Shown piece by piece: positions 11,244 to 18,719 of a stretch of DNA of 33,261 nucleotides. The first letter of the stretch is position 1; every line of letters begins with the position of its first letter. The notes below the pieces were generated by a model. The model did not search any database and was not told the origin of the DNA. It worked only from the letters and a program-made list of their open reading frames with translations. Position numbers and translations under genes: made by a program. Origin of the DNA: Streptomyces laculatispora (GTDB lineage Bacteria; Actinomycetota; Actinomycetes; Streptomycetales; Streptomycetaceae); contig NZ_JAFMPZ010000640.1 in the NCBI RefSeq assembly GCF_017353455.1, positions 1 to 33,261 of the forward strand, in the 5' to 3' direction.

Positions 11244-12062
11244 TCAGGCGGGAAGCGTGACGAAGTCAATCAATTCCTCTACCCGGCCCAGGAGTTCGGG
11301 CTCCAGGTCCCGGTAGGAGCGGACCGAGGACAGAATCCGCTGCCAGGCCGCCCCGGTGTTCTCCGGCCACCCCAGCGAACGGCACACGCCGGTCTTCCAG
11401 TCCTGGCCGCGCGGCACCACCGGCCAGCCGCCGATTCCCACGGACGACGGCTTCACCGCCTCCCACACGTCGATGTACGGATGGCCGACCACCAGGACGT
11501 TCCCGTCCGAGATCCGGGCCGCGATGCGGGACTCCTTGGAACCCGGCACCAGATGGTCGACCAGCACGCCGAGACGCGCGTCCGGGCCCGGGGAGAACTC
11601 GCGCACGATCGCCGGGAGGTCGTCGATGCCCTCCAGGTACTCGACGACCACTCCCTCGATCCGGAGGTCGTCGCCCCAGACCCGCTCGACCAGCTCCGCG
11701 TCGTGCCGGCCCTCCACGTATATCCGCCCGGCCCGCGCCACCCGCGCCCGCGCCCCGGGTACCGCCACCGAGCCGGAGGCCGTACGGGCGGGCCGGACAG
11801 GACCCCCGGCCGACGGCCGCACGAGCGTGACCACCCGGCCCTCCAGCAGGAAGCCGCGCGGCTCCATGGGGAAGACCCGGTGCTTGCCGAACCGGTCCTC
11901 CAGGGTCACCGTCGGACCTGCGGCCGTCTTCTCGCAGCGGATCACCGCACCGCAGAAGCCGGTGGCGACCTCCTCCACGACCAGATCCGGATCGGCGGGC
12001 ACCTCGGGGGCGGGGGCGGACTTCTTCCACGGCGGGGTCAGGTCCGGCTGATAGCTGCGCAT
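11244..12062 (-). CDS. DUF3097 family protein with Toprim-like motifs
   Basis: Actinobacterial conserved protein of 272 residues and unproven function. The N-terminal part (1-110) resembles a small beta-rich domain. From residue 115 the motif YVEGRHDAELVERVWG (Glu117, Asp121) is followed by a strand LGVLVDHLVPGSKESRIA. This spacing recalls the Toprim fold of RNase M5 and DnaG-like proteins (VEG-x2-D, then a DxD/PG segment), which suggests nucleic-acid processing. That is inference from motif shape. The start ATG 12062 has no Shine-Dalgarno sequence, but TATCGT ends 6 nt before it, so it may be leaderless or read through from the MBL gene 25 bp upstream. Conservation next to hemW in actinobacteria is known. 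Here the two are separated by the PBP-domain gene. Confidence 0.85.
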   Translation of the reverse strand: MRSYQPDLTPPWKKSAPAPEVPADPDLVVEEVATGFCGAVIRCEKTAAGPTVTLEDRFGKHRVFPMEPRGFLLEGRVVTLVRPSAGGPVRPARTASGSVAVPGARARVARAGRIYVEGRHDAELVERVWGDDLRIEGVVVEYLEGIDDLPAIVREFSPGPDARLGVLVDHLVPGSKESRIAARISDGNVLVVGHPYIDVWEAVKPSSVGIGGWPVVPRGQDWKTGVCRSLGWPENTGAAWQRILSSVRSYRDLEPELLGRVEELIDFVTLPA

Positions 12063-12087
12063 CGGACGACGATAGGACGGGACGGCC

Positions 12088-12810
12088 TCACGACACGCCG
12101 AACCGGGCCGCCAATGCGTCGCGCTGCGCCCGGACGAAAGCCGCGTCCACCACCGCTCCGTGCCCCGGTACGTACAGCGCGTCCTCACCGCCCAGCGCCA
12201 GCAGCCGGTCCAGCGCGGCCGGCCAGCGCGAGACGACCGCGTCCGAGCCGGCCTGCGGCTCACCGGACTCCTCGACCAGGTCGCCGCAGAGGACGACCGC
12301 GGGCGAGCCGGGCACCAGCGCCGCCAGATCGTGGCCGCTGTGCCCCGGACCCACGTCGGCCAGCAGTACCTCACGGCCGCCGCCCAGGTCGATCGTCCAC
12401 TCCCCGCAGACCTGGTGGTGCGGGGCCACCAGCACGTCCACGGCCTCCGCCGCGTCCTGTTCGGACACTCCGTGCGCCACCGCGGAGCGGTGGAGGTCGC
12501 CGGCCCCGGCCCTCAGCAGATCCGTCAGGCCGGACGCCCCGTAGACCCGGGCCCCGGCGAAGGCCGCCGTGCCCAGCACATGGTCGAAGTGCGGATGGCT
12601 CAGTGCGATATGCGTCACCCTCCGGCCGAGCAGCCGCTCGGCCCGGGTCCGCAGCTCGACGCCCTCCCGGAGTGTCGAACCCGTGTCGAAGAGAAGGGCC
12701 CCGTCCGCTCCGACCACCAGTGCGACCGTCGCGTCCCAGCGGGGCAGCCGCCGCCGGCCCACTCCGTCACCCAACCGCTCCCAGCCGAACTCTTCCCAAG
12801 TGGCGTCCAT
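12088..12810 (-). CDS. MBL-fold metallo-hydrolase
   Basis: Predicted soluble metallo-beta-lactamase-fold hydrolase of 240 residues. The dinuclear-metal motif HPHFDH is intact (in THIALSHPHFDHVLG). The following ligands appear as GPGHSGHD, CGDLVEES and a C-terminal PGHG. No substrate-specific domain is attached, so it could be a thioesterase, glyoxalase-II-like enzyme or lactonase. It is the first gene of a probable two-gene minus-strand unit with the DUF3097 gene. Its start lacks a Shine-Dalgarno sequence and has TAGCGT 6 nt before the ATG, suggesting a leaderless transcript. It diverges from hrcA, so the 186-bp spacer holds both promoters. Confidence 0.87.
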   Translation of the reverse strand: MDATWEEFGWERLGDGVGRRRLPRWDATVALVVGADGALLFDTGSTLREGVELRTRAERLLGRRVTHIALSHPHFDHVLGTAAFAGARVYGASGLTDLLRAGAGDLHRSAVAHGVSEQDAAEAVDVLVAPHHQVCGEWTIDLGGGREVLLADVGPGHSGHDLAALVPGSPAVVLCGDLVEESGEPQAGSDAVVSRWPAALDRLLALGGEDALYVPGHGAVVDAAFVRAQRDALAARFGVS

Positions 12811-12867
12811 ACCGCGACGCTATCGGCAACGACCTGCACGGTCTCGCGGTAGCGTGGCCGGTCGCCC

Positions 12868-12898
12868 TTGCTAGGGGCCCACTCGGTCGCCGTACACT
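12868..12898 (+). promoter_or_regulatory. Probable hrcA-dnaJ promoter
   Basis: A -35-like TTGCTA at 12868-12873 and a -10-like TACACT at 12893-12898 are separated by 19 bp. Transcription would start just before or inside the CIRCE element, the expected geometry for HrcA repression. Confidence 0.55.
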
Positions 12899-12912
12899 GA
12901 CCGGGGGGATTG

Positions 12913-12939
12913 CTGGCACTCGAACGGACAGAGTGCCAG
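12913..12939. promoter_or_regulatory. CIRCE operator (HrcA binding site)
   Basis: CTGGCACTC (12913-12921), a 9-nt spacer, then GAGTGCCAG (12931-12939). The two 9-bp arms are perfectly complementary. The consensus is TTAGCACTC-N9-GAGTGCTAA, so only the outermost positions differ. It sits 57 bp upstream of the hrcA start and supports autoregulation of hrcA-dnaJ by HrcA. Confidence 0.95.
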
Positions 12940-12996
12940 GAGAAGTCCCGGGAACGACCCGAGATCGACCGAGGTAGACAGCTGGAGGTGTGCGCG

Positions 12997-14013
12997 ATGC
13001 TCAGCGAACGCAGACTCGAAGTGCTGCGCGCCATCGTCCAGGACTATGTCGGCACCGAGGAGCCCGTCGGCTCCAAGGCGCTCACGGAGCGGCACAAGCT
13101 GGGGGTCTCCCCGGCCACCGTCCGCAACGACATGGCGGTGCTGGAGGACGAGGGCTTCATCGCCCAGCCCCACACCAGTGCGGGACGCATCCCTACGGAC
13201 AAGGGCTACCGGCTCTTCGTCGACCGGCTCGCGGGCGTCAAGCCCCTGTCGTCGCCGGAGCGCCGGGCCATTCAGAATTTCCTCGACGGCGCGGTCGACC
13301 TCGACGATGTCGTGGGACGTACCGTACGGCTGCTCGCGCAGCTGACCCGGCAGGTCGCCGTCGTGCAGTACCCCTCGCTGACCCGCTCGACGGTGCGGCA
13401 CGTGGAACTGCTCCTGCTGGCCCCCGCCCGGCTGATGCTCGTGCTGATCACGGACACCGGCCGGGTCGAACAGCGGCTGGTCGACTGCCAGACGCCGTTC
13501 GGTGAGACCTCTCTCGCCGATCTGCGGGCCCGGCTCAACAGCCGGGTGGTGGGACGCCGTTTCGCGGACGTCCCGCAACTGGTGCAGGATCTGCCGGAAT
13601 CCTTCGAGAGCGAGGACCGGGCAACCGTGTCCACCGTGCTCTCGATCCTGCTCGAAACCCTCGTCGAGGAGACGGAGGAGCGGCTGATGATCGGCGGCAC
13701 CTCCAACCTCACCCGCTTCGGGCACGACTTCCCCGTGATGATCCGGCCGGTGCTGGAGGCATTGGAGGAGCAGGTCGTGCTGCTGAAGCTGCTCGGCGAG
13801 GCCAAGGACTCGGGCATGACCGTACGAATCGGGCACGAGAACGCCCATGAGGGCCTCAACTCCACGTCCGTCGTCGCGGTCGGCTACGGTTCGGGCGACG
13901 AGGCAGTCGCCAAACTCGGCGTGGTCGGACCGACCCGCATGGACTACCCCGGAACGATGGGAGCGGTACGCGCAGTGGCACGTTACGTCGGACAGATCCT
14001 GGCGGAGTCGTAA
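12997..14013 (+). CDS. hrcA: Heat-inducible transcription repressor HrcA
   Basis: DNA-binding repressor of class I heat-shock genes, 338 residues. The N-terminal winged helix-turn-helix is recognisable ([16 protein letters not shown] ... EPVGSKAL ... [18 protein letters not shown] ... [15 protein letters not shown]). It is followed by the GAF-like dimerisation domain and the C-terminal [22 protein letters not shown] signature segment. The start ATG 12997 has GGAGG about 8 nt upstream. A longer in-frame reading beginning at 12910 would run through the CIRCE element and is not accepted. The gene abuts dnaJ directly: its TAA is followed at once by the dnaJ GTG, so the two are translationally linked and jointly controlled through CIRCE. 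Confidence 0.97.
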   Translation: MLSERRLEVLRAIVQDYVGTEEPVGSKALTERHKLGVSPATVRNDMAVLEDEGFIAQPHTSAGRIPTDKGYRLFVDRLAGVKPLSSPERRAIQNFLDGAVDLDDVVGRTVRLLAQLTRQVAVVQYPSLTRSTVRHVELLLLAPARLMLVLITDTGRVEQRLVDCQTPFGETSLADLRARLNSRVVGRRFADVPQLVQDLPESFESEDRATVSTVLSILLETLVEETEERLMIGGTSNLTRFGHDFPVMIRPVLEALEEQVVLLKLLGEAKDSGMTVRIGHENAHEGLNSTSVVAVGYGSGDEAVAKLGVVGPTRMDYPGTMGAVRAVARYVGQILAES

Positions 14014-15150
14014 GTGGCCACGGACTACTACGCCGTACTCGGCGTGCGCCGCGACGCTTCGCAGGACGAGATCAAGAAGGCCTTCCGGCGGCTCGCACGC
14101 GAGCTGCACCCGGATGTGAACCCCGACCCGAAGACCCAGGAGCGGTTCAAGGAGATCAACGCCGCTTACGAGGTGTTGTCGGACGCGCAGAAGAAGCAGG
14201 TCTACGACCTCGGAGGCGACCCGCTGTCCGCCTCCGGCGGAGGTGGCGCGGGCGGATTCGGACAGGGTGGCTTCGGCAACTTCTCCGACATCATGGACGC
14301 GTTCTTCGGCACGGCGTCGCAGCGCGGACCCCGTTCGCGCACCCGGCGCGGCCAGGACGCCATGATCCGGCTGGAGATCGACCTCTCGGAGGCGGCCTTC
14401 GGCACGACCAAGGACATCCAGGTCGACACGGCCGTCGTCTGTGCGACCTGCAGCGGTGAGGGCGCCGCACCCGGCACCTCGGCCCAGACCTGTGACATGT
14501 GCCGCGGCCGCGGCGAGGTCTCCCAGGTCACCCGGTCGTTCCTCGGCCAGGTCATGACCTCACGGCCCTGCCCGCAGTGCCAGGGCTTCGGCACGGTCGT
14601 GCCGACCCCCTGCCCGGAGTGCGCCGGCGACGGCCGCATCCGCTCGCGGCGCACCCTCACCGTGAAGATCCCCGCAGGTGTCGACAACGGCACCCGCATC
14701 CAGCTCGCGGGCGAGGGCGAGGTCGGCCCCGGCGGCGGCCCGGCCGGCGATCTCTACGTCGAGATCCACGAGCTGCCGCACGCGGTGTTCCAGCGGCGCG
14801 GCGACGATCTGCACTGCACGGTCACCATCCCCATGACGGCGGCGGCCATCGGCACCAAGGTGCCGCTGGAGACGCTCGACGGCTTGGAGGAGGTGGACAT
14901 CAGGCCGGGCACCCAGTCCGGTCAGTCCGTCCCGCTGCACGGGCGCGGCATCACTCATCTGCGGGGCGGCGGACGAGGCGACCTGATCGTGCACGTCGAG
15001 GTGATGACCCCGACGAAGATGGACCCCGAACAGGAACGCCTCCTGCGGGAGCTGGCGAAACTGCGCGGCGAGGAACGGCCCACCGGCCAGTTCCAGCCCG
15101 GGCAGCAGGGCCTGTTCTCGCGCCTGAAGGACGCGTTCAACGGCCGCTAG
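14014..15150 (+). CDS. dnaJ: Molecular chaperone DnaJ (second DnaJ, hrcA-linked)
   Basis: Hsp70 co-chaperone of 378 residues that stimulates DnaK ATPase and presents unfolded clients. The J domain (1-70) has the essential HPD at residues 32-34. A Gly-rich linker follows (about 71-95), then the zinc domain with four CxxCxGxG repeats (CATCSGEG from Cys143, CDMCRGRG, CPQCQGFG, CPECAGDG), then the C-terminal substrate-binding domains. All key residues are present. It starts with GTG immediately after the hrcA stop. Streptomycetes usually carry one DnaJ with dnaK-grpE and a second with hrcA. This is the latter, expected to be HrcA/CIRCE-regulated. A strong hairpin follows. Confidence 0.97.
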   Translation: MATDYYAVLGVRRDASQDEIKKAFRRLARELHPDVNPDPKTQERFKEINAAYEVLSDAQKKQVYDLGGDPLSASGGGGAGGFGQGGFGNFSDIMDAFFGTASQRGPRSRTRRGQDAMIRLEIDLSEAAFGTTKDIQVDTAVVCATCSGEGAAPGTSAQTCDMCRGRGEVSQVTRSFLGQVMTSRPCPQCQGFGTVVPTPCPECAGDGRIRSRRTLTVKIPAGVDNGTRIQLAGEGEVGPGGGPAGDLYVEIHELPHAVFQRRGDDLHCTVTIPMTAAAIGTKVPLETLDGLEEVDIRPGTQSGQSVPLHGRGITHLRGGGRGDLIVHVEVMTPTKMDPEQERLLRELAKLRGEERPTGQFQPGQQGLFSRLKDAFNGR

Positions 15151-15164
15151 TGCCGCCGCAAGGC

Positions 15165-15205
15165 GGCCGGAAGTCCTGGTAGCTCCGCTACCAGGACTTC
15201 CGGCC
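15165..15205. terminator. dnaJ terminator (19-bp hairpin)
   Basis: A perfect 19-bp inverted repeat (15165-15183 with 15187-15205) with a 3-nt loop, 14 bp after the dnaJ stop. It is the longest uninterrupted stem in the window. The minus-strand lipoprotein gene ends at 15344, so it could stop transcripts from both sides. Confidence 0.85.
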
Positions 15206-15343
15206 AACACGGCGAGCGTGCGTGCTGGGCGGTGCGACGGCGCAAGGCTTGCCGGGAGGGGCGCTGGTGGACTGTCGCTGCTTGTTTCCGGTGTTTCTGG
15301 CCGGTGTCCGAAGGGGGACGGGTGTCGTCCTCCGCACCCGGCG

Positions 15344-15760
15344 TCAAGAGCCGTGGATCAGCTTCCTGACCTCGGGAGGGAGTTCCTTGCCTGATTCGGC
15401 CGCCACGAAGAGGACATCGTCGGACGCGTCCTGCACCCAGATGGCGATGGCGGGGTCCACCCCCTCGACCGCGTAGGCGGTCGTCGTCGGCTCCGTCCGG
15501 CCGTCTTCATCGTCGTTCGGAGTGTCGTCGCACGGCGCACGGGTGGCGACGCCGAGCTTCTCCCAGGTGGTGATCTTCGCGCTGTGTGTGCCCGAGTATG
15601 TGCGGTTCTGGTACGTGACGTCGTTCGCGCAGGACGCCGCCGACTCCCCGCCGTCACTGTCACTGGACGTAGTGCAGGAGGCGGACAGGGTGACGAGGGC
15701 TGCCGCCAGTAGGAGCGTGCGCACGGGGCCGCTCCTGTGGCTCGGGAGTACCGGTTTCAT
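15344..15760 (-). CDS. Small secreted lipoprotein, function unknown
   Basis: Predicted lipoprotein of 138 residues. A basic N-terminus (about 1-14) and a hydrophobic core TLLLAAALVTL are followed by a lipobox LSAS-Cys near residue 29 and a Ser/Asp-rich linker. The mature part has two further cysteines (SCANDVTY, RAPCDDT) that could form a disulfide. It ends in a segment (AIAIWVQDASDDVLFVA) resembling small Streptomyces lipoproteins, possibly the DUF6281 group, which I cannot confirm here. The start is supported by AGGAGG 10 nt upstream of the ATG. It stands alone. An extracytoplasmic, membrane-anchored location is the only firm functional statement. Confidence 0.8.
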   Translation of the reverse strand: MKPVLPSHRSGPVRTLLLAAALVTLSASCTTSSDSDGGESAASCANDVTYQNRTYSGTHSAKITTWEKLGVATRAPCDDTPNDDEDGRTEPTTTAYAVEGVDPAIAIWVQDASDDVLFVAAESGKELPPEVRKLIHGS

Positions 15761-16204
15761 CGGGATGCGTCCTCCTGGAGTTGCCGCTCCGGCTCAGTGG
15801 ATGCTGCGGAGGCCGAGGACGTCACCCTTGCCGAGAGTCCTGGCCCTGGTCGAGCATCGGATCGAGTTCTCGTACATGGTGAGATTGTCGTGCGCCCCGC
15901 CACCAAATGCCTCCCACTGGAGGGGAGTTGGGCATACCCAGGCGATGGTAGTCACAAATTCTTCACATAAATCTCCGCCTCGTTCATTCCGGCCGAATAT
16001 CTGCAGAAATGGCCGGAACGGGCCGAATCGAGAGAAGTCTGGTGGATGAGCATCCCGCCCGGGGCGTTCGCCGGGGTCGTTGACGTGCCGCTGCTCCAAC
16101 AGGGTGGTGCCGAGTAGACGCCCAGCCCCCCGTACGGCATTGCGGACATAACGCGTCCACGGGGTGCGCATCACGGGACAGGAGGGACATGACACGATGC
16201 CGTC
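15761..16204. other. 444-bp spacer without a supported gene
   Basis: This stretch between the lipoprotein and nitronate monooxygenase genes is less G+C-rich than its surroundings, especially 15940-16010. Open frames exist but show no recognisable protein or codon bias. It must hold the divergent promoters of the two flanking genes. It contains an 8-bp inverted repeat at 15987-16018. It could be decayed coding DNA, but I see no family match. Confidence 0.6.
15987..16018. repeat. Inverted repeat TTCCGGCC / GGCCGGAA with AT-rich loop
   Basis: The arms at 15987-15994 and 16011-16018 are perfectly complementary. The 16-nt loop is AT-rich and contains CTGCAG. It is either an operator-like palindrome or a weak hairpin. 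No regulator is known. Confidence 0.4.
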
Positions 16205-17278
16205 ATGCCATCCGCGTTGACCGATCTCTGCCGGTATCCGATCGTGCAGGCCCCGATGGCGGGCGGAGTCTCCTGCCCGCAGCTCGTCGCCGCCGTGGCC
16301 GAGGCCGGCGGGCTCGGCTTCCTGGCCGCCGGGTACAAGACCGCGGACGGCATGTACAACGACATCAAGCAGGTCCGCGGACTGACCGGCCAGCCCTTCG
16401 GCGTCAACCTCTTCATGCCGCAGCCCAACCTCGCCGACCCGAGCGCCGTCGAGGTGTACCGGCACCAGCTCGCCGGCGAGGCCGCCTGGTACGAGACCCC
16501 GCTCGGTGAAACCGACTCCGGCGGCGACGACGGCTACGAGGCCAAGCTCGCCATCCTGCTGGAGGACCCGGTCCCGGCTGTCTCCTTCACCTTCGGCTGC
16601 CCGGCCCGCGACACCCTCGACGCGTTCGCCGCGGTGGGCACGTACACCGTCGTGACGGTCACCACGCCCGAGGAGGCCCAGGCCGCGCAGTGGGCGGGCG
16701 CCGACGCGGTCTGCGCCCAGGGCGTCGAGGCGGGCGGCCACCAGTCCACCCACCGCGACGACCCGCAGGCCGACGGCGTCGGGACCGGGCTGCTCAGCCT
16801 GGTGGCCCAGGTGCGCGAGACCGTGCAGATCCCGGTCATCGCCGCCGGCGGGCTGATGCGCGGCTCCCAGATCGCCGCGGTGCTCGCGGCGGGGGCCGAT
16901 GCCGCGCAGCTCGGCACCGCCTTCCTGATCTGCCCCGAGTCCGGCGCCCATCTGCTGCACAAGCAGGCCCTGACCAACCCGCTGTTCGTCCGCACCACCC
17001 TGACCCGGGCCTTCTCCGGGCGCCCGGCCCGCGGCCTGGTCAACCGCTTCGTGCGCGAGCACGGACCGTACGCCCCCGCCGCCTACCCGCAGGTCCACCA
17101 GCTGACCGCCCCGTTGCGCAAGGCGGCGGCCAAGGCCGGGGACGCACAGGGCATGGCGCTGTGGGCGGGCCAGGGGCACCGGATGGCACGCGAGCTGACG
17201 GCCGGCCGGCTCGTCGCGCTGCTCGCCGAGGAACTGGACGCCGCACGTGCGGCAGTGAGCACAAGGAGCACGCAATGA
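16205..17278 (+). CDS. Nitronate monooxygenase (2-nitropropane dioxygenase family)
   Basis: FMN-dependent TIM-barrel enzyme of 357 residues, expected to oxidise alkyl nitronates such as propionate 3-nitronate. The N-terminal PIVQAPMAGGVS, the FMN/substrate loop GVEAGGHQ (probable catalytic His179), the phosphate-binding AAGGLMRG and the GADAAQLGTAF segment are typical. The assigned ATG 16205 has no close Shine-Dalgarno sequence. CACGAT ends 6 nt before it, so a leaderless message is plausible. An out-of-frame ATG at 16189 does have AGGAGG. The stop overlaps the rsmE start by 4 bp (ATGA), so the two are co-translated. The physiological substrate is unproven. Confidence 0.88.
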   Translation: MPSALTDLCRYPIVQAPMAGGVSCPQLVAAVAEAGGLGFLAAGYKTADGMYNDIKQVRGLTGQPFGVNLFMPQPNLADPSAVEVYRHQLAGEAAWYETPLGETDSGGDDGYEAKLAILLEDPVPAVSFTFGCPARDTLDAFAAVGTYTVVTVTTPEEAQAAQWAGADAVCAQGVEAGGHQSTHRDDPQADGVGTGLLSLVAQVRETVQIPVIAAGGLMRGSQIAAVLAAGADAAQLGTAFLICPESGAHLLHKQALTNPLFVRTTLTRAFSGRPARGLVNRFVREHGPYAPAAYPQVHQLTAPLRKAAAKAGDAQGMALWAGQGHRMARELTAGRLVALLAEELDAARAAVSTRSTQ

Positions 17279-18021
17279 CGGCCCCCGTCTTCGTCGTCGA
17301 ACAGATGCCTGAGGGACCCGGGTTCGTCCTGGAGGGGCCGGAGGGGCGGCACGCCGTCTCGGTGAAACGCCTGCGCGCCGGTGAGGACGTCGTCCTGACG
17401 GACGGCCGGGGCCACTGGGCGCAGGGCGTGGTGCTGGCCGCCGAGGGCAAGGACCGGCTGGTGCTCACCGGTCTGGATCCCGTCCACGAGGAACCCCGGC
17501 CCGACATCCGCATCACCGTCGTCCAGGCCCTGCCCAAGGGCGACCGCGGCGAGCTCGCCGTCGAGACGATGACGGAGACCGGCATCGACGCGATCGTGCC
17601 GTGGCAGGCCGGGCGCTGCATCACCCAGTGGAAGGGCGACCGGGGCCTCAAGGCCCTGGCGAAATGGCGCGGCACGGCCCGCGAGGCCGGCAAGCAGTCG
17701 CGCCGGGTGCGGTTCCCGGAGGTGGCGGACGCGATGACGACCAAGCAGGTCGCCGCGCTTGTGGCCACAGCCGACTTCGCGGCCGTACTGCACGAGGACC
17801 GCGAGTACGCCAGCGAGCCGCTGGCCACCGTCGCCCTGCCCAAAACGGGCGAGATCGTGTTGATCGTCGGTCCGGAGGGCGGCGTCTCGCCCGACGAGCT
17901 GGCCGCGTTCGCCGCCGCCGGCGCCCGGACCTGCCGGCTCGGACGGACCGTGCTGCGCACCTCGACGGCGGGCACGGCGGCAACGGCCCTGCTGCTGGGC
18001 CGCACCGGCCGCTGGTCATGA
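17275..18021 (+). CDS. rsmE: 16S rRNA (uracil-1498-N3)-methyltransferase RsmE
   Basis: SPOUT-class methyltransferase of 248 residues that methylates U1498 of 16S rRNA. The N-terminal PUA-like RNA-binding part (about 1-75) contains RHAVSVKRLRAGEDVVLTDG. The C-terminal SPOUT domain carries VVQALPKGDRGELAVETMTE, the SAM-binding trefoil-knot loops LIVGPEGGVSPDEL and LGRTVLRTSTAGTAA, and ends directly after them as in the family. The ATG overlaps the stop of the upstream nitronate monooxygenase gene (ATGA). In many bacteria rsmE pairs with dnaJ or prmA. Here dnaJ is about 2 kb upstream, so the usual neighbourhood is partly retained. Confidence 0.95.
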   Translation: MTAPVFVVEQMPEGPGFVLEGPEGRHAVSVKRLRAGEDVVLTDGRGHWAQGVVLAAEGKDRLVLTGLDPVHEEPRPDIRITVVQALPKGDRGELAVETMTETGIDAIVPWQAGRCITQWKGDRGLKALAKWRGTAREAGKQSRRVRFPEVADAMTTKQVAALVATADFAAVLHEDREYASEPLATVALPKTGEIVLIVGPEGGVSPDELAAFAAAGARTCRLGRTVLRTSTAGTAATALLLGRTGRWS

Positions 18022-18103
18022 ATCGGGCCGTTTCCCGGAACCTTGGCCGGTTCTGGCCGCAAGCGGTCTACCGCACCGTCAGGAGCGGTGGGAAGCTGCC
18101 CGT

Positions 18104-18649
18104 ATGGGGACATCAAGGGCATGGTGCAATCGAAGGATCCGTCGCTTTCCGGCCGTGATCTGCCTGGCGGGCACGGTCGTCGCCGGACTGGCGGCCTGCG
18201 ACCCGGTCAACGGCCTGAACTCCGCGTCCATCGCAGTGACGACCGACCAGACCGCCACCCGCGCGCTGGAGCACGAAGGGGTGGACGTGCAGTGGCTGAG
18301 CTGCACCGCACGGACCGGCGGGGGCGCGAGCGCCGCCTCCCGGGCCGGTTCGTCCACCGCCGCCACCAGCCGGGTCGCCGACGTCGACTGCAACGGACGC
18401 ACCAAGGACGGCAAGGACATCAGTCTCGAAGGCAAGGTCGACCGCGAGGTCGAGGGCCGTTGCGTCAGCGGTGACATGACCGCGAAGGCGGGCGGGAAGA
18501 CCGTGTTCCGGGCCACGATGCTCGGCAACTGCGACGCCGCGCCCCCGGCCTCCGCGCCGCCCCGGCCCCCGGCGGGCAGCAGCGGGGGAGGCGCCGGGCC
18601 GACCGCGACCGTCACGGTCACCGTGACCGCGTACCCCCAGGGCAAGTGA
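18104..18649 (+). CDS. Secreted lipoprotein, function unknown
   Basis: Predicted lipoprotein of 181 residues. An Arg-rich N-terminus (RNRRIRRFP-like, before residue 16) and a hydrophobic core AVICLAGTVVAGLA lead to lipobox LAA-Cys near residue 32. The mature domain has three more cysteines (LSCTART, VDCNGRT, GRCVSGD) and one near the end (GNCDAAP), so two disulfides are possible. A Pro/Ala/Gly-rich linker and a TVTVTVTA tail finish the protein. GGAAG lies 8 nt before ATG 18104. It follows rsmE by 82 bp on the same strand. I recognise no domain with known activity. Confidence 0.82.
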   Translation: MGTSRAWCNRRIRRFPAVICLAGTVVAGLAACDPVNGLNSASIAVTTDQTATRALEHEGVDVQWLSCTARTGGGASAASRAGSSTAATSRVADVDCNGRTKDGKDISLEGKVDREVEGRCVSGDMTAKAGGKTVFRATMLGNCDAAPPASAPPRPPAGSSGGGAGPTATVTVTVTAYPQGK

Positions 18650-18719
18650 GCGTGCCGGGCACCGGCCCTACGTCGGACTCCGGCCAACTCCGTTTCCTCG
18701 GGCACGACCTCGGCCTAGG

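Noticed and set aside
15794..16190. Minus-strand frames across the 444-bp spacer as a possible extra gene
   Set aside because: They have no coherent codon bias, no family resemblance and no ribosome-binding site with a sensible start.
18611..18627. Inverted repeat GTCACGG-TCA-CCGTGAC at the end of the second lipoprotein gene
   Set aside because: It lies within the coding sequence and follows from the repeated Thr-Val codons; there is no independent support for a terminator.
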